Source of the DNA: Timema cristinae
Lineage: Eukaryota > Arthropoda > Insecta > Phasmatodea > Timematidae
DNA: 64,000 bases
Direction: 5' to 3'
Assembly (NCBI GenBank): GCA_039000515.1
Contig: JBCFYV010011135.1
Coordinates: forward strand, 21,416,927-21,480,926
Part shown: piece after piece, positions 46,992 to 58,900 of the stretch
How positions within the stretch are numbered: the stretch's first letter is position 1
Layout: each line of letters starts with the position of its first letter
Position numbers and translations under genes: made by a program
The notes under the pieces: generated by a model
The model's database searches: none
Told to the model about the DNA's origin: nothing
Seen by the model: only the letters and a program-made list of their open reading frames with translations

Positions 46992-49900
46992 ATGATGAGT
47001 TACGTTAGTGATTTATCTCAATCCCAGGAATATTTAAGCTTTCGTAGCAGTATTCCTTTAAGAAAAATTGTTGTTGATTCTGACAGTTCAAAGGTTAAAA
47101 ATTTTATTTTAGTATTAGTTTTTCTTTGGTTTGTCTTGATGTAGGTTAAGATTTTTTAAATACTTGTATACATATTTTTTTCCGTTTCAGGGATGGAAAC
47201 TATATGATTCTGGACCAAAATCGGTAAAAACACCCTTGGTATGCCTGCCACCTGTTAGTGGGACATGTGATGTTTTCTTTAAACAGATTCTAGCCCTTAA
47301 TGCCAAAGGGTTTAGGGTTATCGCAGTAAGTCAAGTGCCTCGATTAATTAATTGGTTTGGGAACTATCCCTAAAAACTTTTGTAATACACTGTACTATTC
47401 TACCTATGATAGTAAACCATTAAAAATTGAATAGGTAGCATTTGACCTATAGAAAATCACAAGAAAACAGCAAATTCAGAATATTATAATTATATTTATT
47501 TGAAACTATTTCATTTTTCCCAACACTTATAGGGCCCCTACACGATCAGTCAGACTGTCAATATTAATAAAGTAATAATTAATACTGACAGTCTGACTTA
47601 TCGTGTAGGGCAGTACAGATGGACTGATGAACGGAATTAATAAAATATTGATGTGATCCGAATTTTCTGTATCGTGTAGAGGCCCTATTAGACAACTCAA
47701 TAAAAAACCTCAATTCCAAACATAAACATACTTAATTGAGGTTTGATCCAGGATACCTTAAATTATGACATCCTATACTGACAGTAAAATCTTTTATTTT
47801 ATGGGGTGACCTGGTGGTCTAGGGGTAAGGTGTCAGACTTCTATGCTGGCGGCCGGGTTTCAATCCTAGGTCCCGGCACAGATTTATCTGATTGCCAAAC
47901 CCTTCCCTCACCTCTGACAAGACATCTTGTGAATGTGGGGAATGCCAGGCCTCCACCGTGGTTCAGATTCCACGTTAAACTGTAGGTCCTCCATTTCGTT
48001 TCACAATAACCCTACCATTACACATTAGCGTAAGTGCGTATAACCCGAAAGGGTAGTAAGACGCGGTACTAATAATAATAATAATAATAATTTTATTTTA
48101 TGAAAATATTTAAGATTATTATTATCAAATGGAACAATAGCAAAGTTATATCAAGTCAGCCGAGTAATTGGCTTTAAATCAAGTTTTAGTTAAGCTGGGT
48201 TGGAAAGGAACCCAATAATATATGTGTACATTTTTTAGCCTCCAAATATTTATTGTTAATTTATTTTAGTACTGTATTTGATTTCTGGCACGGTAGACTA
48301 CTTCTGGTAGGTGTATCCGTTCGGATCATTTCTAGCCTATGTTTTCAGTTAACTTCTAATGGGACCTTGTGTGATTTTTTACAAATGTAAAATTGTTAGT
48401 GGATTTGCAAGAGTATTTTCGTTTGGATAAGAAAAATTTAAAGTTAACAATTGTACAAGAAATGCATCTATTAACAAAGGGAGCAAAGTGTTTGTATAGG
48501 TATAAAAAATTTTAAGTTGTGCAATTTTACATAGGCTTATTTACCAACAATATTTCTTTGTCCGCTACATAAGCGAGTATGGTTTATGAATTTTTTATTA
48601 TGACCAATTTTTTTTTTTTTTTTTTTTTTACAATAGGTCTTGAATTTAGTATAATTGATTTAGTAGTAGCCAAACCCTTCCTTCACCTCTGACAAGACAT
48701 CTTGTGAATGTGGGGAATGCCAGGCCGCCACCGTGGTTCGGATTCCACGTTAAACTGTAGGTCCTTCATTTCGTCTCACAATCACCCTACCATCACACAT
48801 TAGCGTAAGTGCGTATAACCCGAACGGGTAGTAAGACGCGGTGCTAATAATAATGATTTACTAGTATTTTTGTGAGTATAATGCTAGTGCTGTATATACC
48901 TCATGATTTTAGATGTTTTAAATATAAATACTATTGGCTAAAAAGATACGTCTGTTAGATTTCGCTTTTGTTTCAACCGATATTAGGCTACTTAACTATC
49001 AATGTTGCATTAAAGTTTACACATAAGAATTTAAAATTATATCTGACCTTCACAAATTGTTATCCTATTACTAACCTAAGCTATATTCTATAATAATTGG
49101 TGACACCATAGTCCATCTATAATATAAATAAGATTTAGGGTGGGACATTTAATTTGAAGAATTGAGACCTAATCTGTGTAAAGGCCACGGTTTATTTAAA
49201 ATTTCGGTAAGCTTTTAAGCCTCTTTATAAACATATTTTAATGGGTGTCCTATTCTAATTAAAAACAGGCATAGGTCTAACACATAAACAACTACAGTCA
49301 ACTCTCGATTCTACGACCCCGAGAATAGCGTCCCTCTCGAAGTAACGGCCCTTTTTTGGGGAACCGTGAAAAATGTGGGAAAAAAGGTTGAAAAGTTTAA
49401 GGAAATTGGCTGTAAAATGTGTTTGTTGCATTTATTTAGGTCGCTGCATTGCAATTATCTTTGTGAGCGCTGTATTACTAGTAACTGGGGTGGGTCAGAT
49501 ATAAAAATAGACACCACCTCATCAATGTCAGCCAATAGCACTTGACTCTGTCCACCCCCCTCCCACAAGCAAGACAATGTTTCCCCGCGCGCGACTGCCG
49601 CTACATCACGCGCCAGGCTTGCTTTTGCCATTGTTATTTTGATTATCGATTTGGTTATTATTTTGGTTTGATTTTGTGAACCATTTTCGACGACCCGTGC
49701 TATTGTTTAACATTGTTATTTGGATTTGGTTACGTTTTTGGTTGGATTTTGTGAACGATTTTTGATGACCCAAACTAGTTTTTGTCTAAAAAAAATGCAA
49801 TTTTTTCGTATGAAGGTTAGGGTGGAACAAAATCTGTTAAAATTCCAATAACGACCCCTTCAAAATAACGCCCCTTTTCCAGGGAACCGTGAAAGGTCGT

Positions 49901-52900
49901 AGAATCAAGAGTTGACTGTATGTTTATTGAATATATAAGTTACCTAGGCACTGCATACCATGTCACTATGTGACACATAAAAACTAACTTAGTATTTGAT
50001 TAAATTATCTCACCTCACATTAAGTATGACATTAGGAGTGTGGTACATTCTTACCTTCAAATCTTTTAAATCCTAATTATCCAGAAAACACACAAAACTA
50101 ACCTAAGCCTACCATGGAGGCAAGTAAATGTTCTTACAATTAATTGTACATGACTAGTTAAGTTTAGAACATGATAATTATCTTTTAGTTACAGATGTAG
50201 TGGTATCATATCATATTCGTAAATTTGACAAATTACACTTGGATAAATACAAATAGGCATACTACAGTAGCCCCATGGCTTCTTTGGTACTGACTGACAG
50301 AAATCAGCTGTGAGCTGTCAGTCAGCACCAAAGAAGCCATGGGGCTACTGTAGTTTTACTTAAAAACCCAGCTATAAGACCATTTTTCTTGAAACATTAT
50401 CTTGGCCTACTTGTTATTTTTAATTCTAGTTAGGACAAGAATAGGTTTTAAAAATAGTTAATGTATTCAAACAAACATATTTTGAATTAATATTATAAAT
50501 AGCCAATTTAAGAAGCCTTAAAGTAGTTATCTTAATGGTTATACAGTCGTCACATCTGGTATAAGTAGGGTTGCCAACTATTTCTGATATAATTCCAAGA
50601 CACCCAAGAAGAATCTGTAATAGTACTATAATAAACATACGTACAGGGTTGCATAAGCAACTGTTTGCATGCTATGTATCCATTATATAGCCCTTCTAAG
50701 AATGAGGAAAAAGAATTAAAAAATGACACTGCTAGTTCAACATATGCATGACCTGTGTAGTTATTTTTTAAAGCTTTGGTGTTGTTGAATAAAGGACCAT
50801 GCCCATTTTTTTCTTTGTTTGTCCTTATTTTCTTCAATTTATACTCAAAATGTAATAATAAGTACAATACTTAGACTCCTTGTATGTTTTAAATAAAGTT
50901 AAAAAAAAAAATCACACCTCTGTGGTGTAGTTAGCTAACGCACTGCCGAAGACGGGGAGATCGAGGTCTGAACCTCGGTCGGGTGAACTGGGTTTTTTTT
51001 TTCCTAAATGGTTTTCTGCTCCTCTCCTTCAATGCAAATGCGGGTTCACTTCCTATAAATTCAACCTTCTCAATTCCTAATAAATTTAGTGTAATTAGCA
51101 CTTAAGCGTATAACTTGAAGGGGATAGAGAAAAGGCGCTGCAAAATAAATAAAAAATAAATAAAGTTAATTGAATAAAAAGCAATAACATTTTGAAATAA
51201 ATTATAGGGCCTAATTGTCTGGAGGTGGTGTTCACCCGTTATGTGCCATGTTCCTCGTCAGCAGCGCGGTTTGCCCGTTCCCCTTCCCTTCTTGCCATGC
51301 GCAGTTGGCTGTGCACGGCCTTGTTGCTCCTAGCGCGTCAGGTTGCGTGGCTCGTCCTCTCACTCTGGTTTTGAACTCATGTCCATGCGCGTCGGCCGTT
51401 CACGAAGCCGTTGGCTCTCGGTTATGGGCTTGCGGAGAGCTAGTCGGTGTTTGCGATGTTATCTAGTGCGGGAATGGAGATGAGGTTTCTTATACAGTTG
51501 TGTAACTGAACCAACCAAGGGGCATAATTAGTCATGAATAAAGACTTTTGTGACAACATCCGAATGACTTTCTTCGTACAACCCCTTCATAAGACTTGTT
51601 GTATCGCACCCCAACTCTGGCGCGCGAACCCCTAATATCGACACCGGTGAAAACGGTGGCTGACACATTGTCTCCCACAACGTCGGAAGGGTCCACGAGA
51701 GGTGTGGACACAGTTAAACAGGGCAGTGAGATAAATTTTGGGACTGTCCTGACCGATGGACTGTAGCAGCCCTAGGTGTAAAGCATATTTGCATGGTAAC
51801 TTTGTGAGTAAATAATGGCTTTAGTTAGTAAAGCCAACATTTTTATTCTTTAATATTCGACTTCTTCACTCCTTTCCCTTAACCTCATAACACCTGCACA
51901 GTGATCAAATAGTTTGTGTTGGTCCAACGATACACTAGATTACCGATGAAGGTTTGAATCTCTGCTAGCTACAGTGGAAAGGATTTTCCCACATCCTCTC
52001 CACACATTAATGTGGACACACTTACTCTCAAAAGTAGCCTACCTTCCTCATCAGACTCCTTCATCTTAAACTGATACTGGTCCATTTTATGTTACTGCGA
52101 CTGCTAACCAAGAGGTTTAAGGGGCTTTAAATATATAATACAAAGTTCATTAATTTCCTGACAAAAATTTAAGTTAATTTGTTAGTGCTGAGTTTGTTGT
52201 TATTTTTTTTATTTTTTTTAAGGCTGAGCATCCAGTTTACTGGAACGTAAAGGAATGGTGCGATGGCTTCAAAAAACTCTTGGACTACCTGGGTTTGGCC
52301 AAAGTTCATCTTTATGGAGCTTCAGTGGGTTAAATTGGGTTGTAAAAGGTCTTAAATTTGAGTCGCAATCTCGAGTGGCACGCTGTGTTCTGGTTATGTT
52401 TGTTGTGTGTTAATACCCGTCCGGGTGATTCACATCTATGCTAATGAGGAAGTTAGAGTGTGTGTAGGTGACCTGGTGGTCTAGGGGTAAGGTGTCAGAC
52501 TTCTGTGCTGGCGGCCGGGGTTCAATCCTAGGTCCCGGCACATATTTATCTGATTACCAAACCCTTCCTTCACCTCTGACAAGACATCTTGTGAATGTAG
52601 GGAATACCAGTCCTCCACCGTAGTTCGGATTCCACGTTAAACTGTAGGTCCTTCATTTCATCTCACAATCACCCTACCATTACACATTAACGTAAGTGCG
52701 TATAACCCGAACGGGTAGTAAGACGCGGTGCTAATAATAATAATATTTAACAATCACTTTTTGAATTGATTGATCATTTAAGCACAAGGTTTTTAATTTT
52801 ATACCAATCTGATTCTATAAGATAAAAAACACATTTTTTCAATCAAAAATCTGGTCATTTACCATAATATTAGTGTTATTTAGAGGTATTGATGTTATCT

Positions 52901-55900
52901 ATCAAAAGTGACTGATGCAGATCACATGACTTGACGTAAGAATAAACTGAAGTTAATTTAGTAACTTTTTCTAGCTAGCTTCGGTCACACTCGTAATAGT
53001 CTGTACTGCCGAAGATAGGGGACTTTAGGTTCGAACCTTGGCTGGGTTAACTAAGGTTGGTTTTTCCTAAATGGTTATACAAACTCCCACCACACAAATG
53101 TGGGTACAGTTCCTCAAAATTAAACCACTCTCATCTCTCAACACATCAGTATAACTAGTACATGTGCACATAACCTGAACAGGTAGTGTCACACGGGGGT
53201 AAATAAATTTTTTCTATATTTCTGAAGGTTCTTTCTATGAAAATTAGACTGTATTAAGGATGGTATTTTTTTTAATCATTGAATCCTCAAGGTGGACACA
53301 AGGATGTGATCGCTTATCTGGATCTTTAGTCTAATAGAAATTAAAAACAATCCACAAACACTATTACAAATGATGGTAAACATAATTGGTATTTTAGGTG
53401 GATTTCTGGCGCAGAAGTTTGCCGAGTCTACGATGAACTGTCCTCGAGTTGCCTCTCTTATTCTTTGCAATACCTTCACAGACACCTCTGTTTTCAGTTA
53501 TAGTGAATCTGCTGTTGTGTAAGTACAACTTTATTTTATTATCGGTCCATTGTTTCTTAATATATGTCATATTTGTACACTAATATTGTTTTAGGAAAAT
53601 ATAGTTCAAGTTTAGAGCAAGGGTTGGCAACCTTTTTTTGGGCCCCGATTGACTTGGAGACTTATCAAAGTTCCTACTATAACCCTTCGTTCATTCATTT
53701 TATTTTTACATATTCCTGTCTTTACATCTTAAATATAGCACTTTATTTCCATATCTCCTCAATGATTGTGTCTTCACTTTTCTGGAAAATAATTTATAGA
53801 ATAAATAAAATGTACCTTTTCATATTGAATTATTAAGTTTTCTAATAACGGTAGGCACCTACCGATTACCTGAAAATCAGCAGGCTTAACTTGCATGCTA
53901 CTAATTCAGTGTAGCTCATAATATAAGGCCACAATTTAATCCACCAAGGAAAGACTCACGTTCGGGTTAAACAAAGCGTTCCTGAGTTTGTTTTTTTTCA
54001 TATGGTAAACCATTTAAGTAAACTTACTTAACTACATCCAGCCAGGATTTGAATTTCGACTTTTATTTCATTTACAAAGCTGAATTTAAAAAAAAAATAG
54101 TATTCAAGGTGTTCATTGCCAGGGTTTGAATTAAAAATAATGATTTTGAGCTTGAGCCTTGATTAATAAAATAGTAACTCTCAACATTTAGGTTATAGTC
54201 AAAACAAACTTAATTTGGGCTGAATGATGAAAATGTTGTTTGGACAATAGATTGTCCTCAAAATCTTATCGATGTTGTAACTGGTTCCGTCATCCATCCT
54301 ATATGATTGCTGTCGAGAGCTACAACTTAAAGGTTGGATGATACTATTTCTTCAAAGTAGATCAAGTTCGGAAACATTTTAGTTTTAATATAAATGCTGT
54401 TTTTACACTGACAAAAAGGTGACCTGGTGGTCTAGGGGTAAGGTGTCAGACTTCTATGCTGGCGGCCGGGGTTCAATCCTCGGTCCCGGCAAAGATTTAT
54501 CTGATTACCAAACCCTTCCTTCACCTCTGACAAGACATCTTGTGAATGTGAGGAATGCCAGGTCTCCACCGTGGTTCGGATTCCACGTTAAACTGTAGGT
54601 CCTCCATTTCATCTCATAATCACCCTACCATTACACATTAGCGTAAGTGTGTATAACCCGAACGGGTAGTAAGACGCGGTGCTAATAATAATAATAATAA
54701 TAATACACTGACAAAAATTTTATTTTAAAATCCAAAGTTTACTCACAACAGGCTTTGAATTTTGTTCATGTCTATCAATGTTCAGGCACTGTGAGCTTTA
54801 TGTATCTTTTATTGAATTAAGATAGGCTTGTAATATAATAGGTTTCGCGTGCTGATATATATATATATATATATATGACACCTTAGCTCAGTTATTAGCA
54901 TGTCTCTCTAGTGAGCTTAGGGTCCCATGTTCAAAAAGTGTGTGTTAAACTCCTCAAATAAAAATAAAATATATACAGTAATTTCAATAGTTATTCATCA
55001 AAGATATTTTTCTAAAGATGTCTTCCTTTTCCAAGAAGCTGCAATAATAATAATAATAATAATAATGATAATAATGATGATGGTGATGATAATAATCATA
55101 GTAATAATGTTGTTTGTAGCTCCTTTCTAATATGAGATAAAATAAAATTAAAAATGATTAATGGTTCTTTAGATAGTTTACTATTAGACACACCAAACAT
55201 TCAAGAAATGGATTTCTAAGAACTTACGATAGCCCCGTGGCTTCTTTGGTGTTGACTGACAGCTTACAGCTGACGGCTGACAGTCAACATTTAGGTATCT
55301 ATCTAAATTTTGACTGTCAGAAGTGACAGCTGCTAAACACATGTTTTTGCAGATCATATGGTTCGGCGTAGGGATACATAATTTGGTCTGGTAGCTTTTC
55401 AAAGCCGTCAGCTCTCAGTCAGCACCAAATAAGTCATGGGGCTACTGTAGTTAAAATGGCCATCAAAAAGTATACAGTAGTTAATTGTATAATTAATGGA
55501 TTTATAATACTTGTGCAAACAACGTATTAAACCAAAACAATCCTAAAGGGAGATAAAATAGATTGTTAAAGATTAATAGGACACTTTTGAGCTCCTCGTT
55601 TAGAAAGTTGGGCTGCGCTTTTTACCTTGGGTTTGTTTCCTTTTATATGTTGCTATCCCACTTTGCAATACCTTTTCTCTTATTTATGTAACTAATTTAT
55701 TCAATAAAAAACAAGCATAACTTGGGAAAAGGACATTTATTATATTGAAATTTAAACTCCAAGGTTAATTGAGATAAGTTTTTACAACCGAAAAAACTAG
55801 AAGGCCACTGCCCTATTTTAATGTTCTATTAAAGTTTAAAATTGGTCCTATATTTCAGCTTTTGGATGCTACCGTCACTAGTATTAAAAAAGATGGTGAT

Positions 55901-58900
55901 GGGTAATTTCACATCAGGAAAAGTTGATCCACGCATAGCAGACTCCATTGATTTTATGGTTGAAAGGGTGAGTAAAATCAGATTTTGCCAACTTTGCAAA
56001 TATAACGGCAATAAAAACCCTTGTACCCGCCCCCCTTTTTTTTACTAATCGTTGTTCATTATATGTTATATTATATTTATAATGAAATAGGTGAAAAGTA
56101 CTCATTTATTACGAATGAAGTGAAAAAATTGTAAATGTGCCTTGTGTTTAGTTTCGAAGAGACATCAATTTTTTTAGATATGAAAAAATGTATGCCTCCC
56201 CCAAAAATGTGCAAGTTGTTTGGGTACAAACCTCTTTTGTTTCTCTGGATTGAAAACAAATGTTTCATCATTGTACTCTGGACATGAAACATTTGTATTT
56301 TTTTCAACCGTTTCCAACATTCTATTTAACATGTTTGCCAACAGTTTTCAAACTGTTTTCATAAACCGGAAAAATTTGCAAACTGTTGGCTAACATGGGA
56401 AGCAGTTTCTGATCAAAGTTGACAAATAATGTTTCCAAGTGTGTATTAGGCTCAGTGATTGGAAAACAACACGTAATATGGATCAGCTGTTTCACCTTCT
56501 GCTGAAAATGGGGTCTGATGTGTTACAATAATTACCGTCGGGGGGGGGGGGGGATTGGCGGTGACGATCGATTTTCTTTAATAGGCAACCATTACCTTTT
56601 TGACCATTGGCAGCAATGTAAAGTGTTGAACCGTGTCCTTTTTTTCATTATAAAAACCATTTTGTTTTTGTTCTTTTTATATGTTTCTATCCACCTTTCC
56701 CATACCTTTTTACAAGTATAATATATTAATTACTGTAATGTATTGGTGAATAATTGTGAACCTATGCTGAGATCACGATCAACTAGAGGTTCACCTAATG
56801 TTAACATAATATAATATAAAGGTTCTACTCGTGTTTTGAATGGGAGCCATCATGAAACAATTTAAAACTTATCATTCACTTAACTTAAAAGCTAGCCAGG
56901 GAGGGGAACTTTTATGTTAACGAAACATAAAGGAAGGGTACCTTATGTTCCTACCAACCAATCATGTTGCGAGCAATGTCAATAGTGTTCTTTATTCTTT
57001 AGTTTTGTTTGCTTATGATAGGTAGATGCCATCTTTGGTATAATTTTTATGAGTTTACAACAAGGAAACTAGAGTTGTATAATTCTAGGAGTGACCAAAG
57101 CTTCTACTTGTTCTGATAAATATATGCTTTTAGTGCATGAAGCTTTATACTTTATATAATAAGGAAAAAACAAACTAAGAATGGGCAAACCTCGGTTCGG
57201 CCTCAAGAATATTTAATATCATTGATTCGGGTTCACTTCTAATTAAAAGGGAGAACTTGCACAACCTTTGTCTGTTTTAAAATTAAGCTTGCTTGTAAGA
57301 CAAGTATTGGGTAACATGCTCCATATGGAAAGGGAACTCTAAAAAAGTCATTATTTTTTTGTTATGTATGGGAATTCAAATACTTAACTAACTCTGCCGT
57401 AAACATTTAAATAAAAGTGAGAGATTTGATTTCGCGATGTTAACAAAATGTTCTTCTATATATGGCCAGTCTTAACATGAAATAGTTTTACAGTACGGGT
57501 CCTCATATCCATGGGTAATATGTTCCTAGATCTGTCACGGGTACGTGAAACCGCTGATAGTACCCAACTATTACATAACGTGATATTCATGTACCATACG
57601 TGCATTTGTTAAAGTTTAATTGATAAATTATTCACAATTAGATATTACCATCATTAAATAAAGTACACAATAATAATGTGTACTGTGAACTAAAGTACAT
57701 ACTTACTATTATTCATTCTTGTTGTTGTGATGATCTCTGATGGTTATAATAATAATTATTATTATTATAATTATGATGACGATGATATAATAGCACAATG
57801 CCCACAATGAGGAGATGAATTGGGGCGATGGTGTAGGCATTGTGACTTATAAGCAATTTTTTTCTTTAATTAAAAATAAATACAATGGAGCAGCGATAAA
57901 CTGCGGCTAACTGAGACCGCGGATTCTGAATCTTTGGATACGGGGCCGTACTCTATTTGTTTCATAACATATTTACACAGACATACATCAAATACTGGAA
58001 AAAGAACTTATAATAATGTTAATGATTAGCAGCTGTAAGGAAAGGTTTTTTGAAATGTGTGATCAATGTAATTCATCATCATCATCATCATCATAGTTGA
58101 ACATCTTCCAGCCACTGACTGAGTCTGTTTTGGAATATAAGCCTCTCGATTGTACTTTTTTCTCCCCGCCATCTTTACCTGGTTCCCTCCTCCACACTCG
58201 CATCATCCACTTGTCTCTTTTGGTGGTCTTCCTCTTAGTCTTTTCTCTTAGTCTTCTGCCCCCCCCCCCCCCACTTCACTTTTCAACATCTTCTTTGGTG
58301 TCTTTACTCCTCCATTATCCTCACATGACCGTACCATCTTGTCATGACTTCCTCTTTAGCCTGGAGGTTCAATATAATAAACAGAAAATTTACCATTCAC
58401 CAACGAAAACTGTGTAAAGCTAAGAGTGGGATTTTTTTTTAACGTGTATTAGCATTTCTTCAGATCAAAGACATATGTAATAACTACATTTATGTCTTAG
58501 GGATGAGGAAAATTCAATATAGAGAAAGTGTACTCACATATTTTTGGAAGAAGATTAGGAAACCATTTTAGGGGGTGAAAAACCTTGAATAAACCTTAAC
58601 GGGATTCGAACCCTGTCATCGGCAGTCTAGTTTCTTGTGAAGGTGACGCCATAAACTATTCAATCATCAAAACCGGTTTTAATGTTGGTTGGAAAAGCTG
58701 GAGGATTTAATAAAAAAGTGTTTTGTAGACACTCTGAGTAAGTGATTATAAATACCCTTGAACAATAAAAAAATGGGTGTGACTATGTCGGTGCACAGCC
58801 GGAGCGGTTTTATGTGAATACGTTATGCCAGTGGATTATATATGTGTTTGGAAGTGTGAATAAATGTAAACAAGTCTAATAATTGATTAAAATTTCACTT

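Larger units (their letters stand above)
36489..55341. repeat. Segmental duplication, copy B (18.9 kb)
   Basis: Collinear with 17605-35705. It is longer mainly because of a SINE at 54418-54704 and an extra segment of about half a kb around 50265-50800. Homology to copy A ends inside the MITE near 55341; beyond that is unique sequence leading to maspardin exons 5-7, so copy B is the one joined to the gene's native 3' half. Confidence 0.95.

Noticed and set aside
58097..58417. 106-codon plus-strand ORF
   Set aside because: Pyrimidine-rich low-complexity sequence with a C run inside maspardin intron 5; no domain or splice support.
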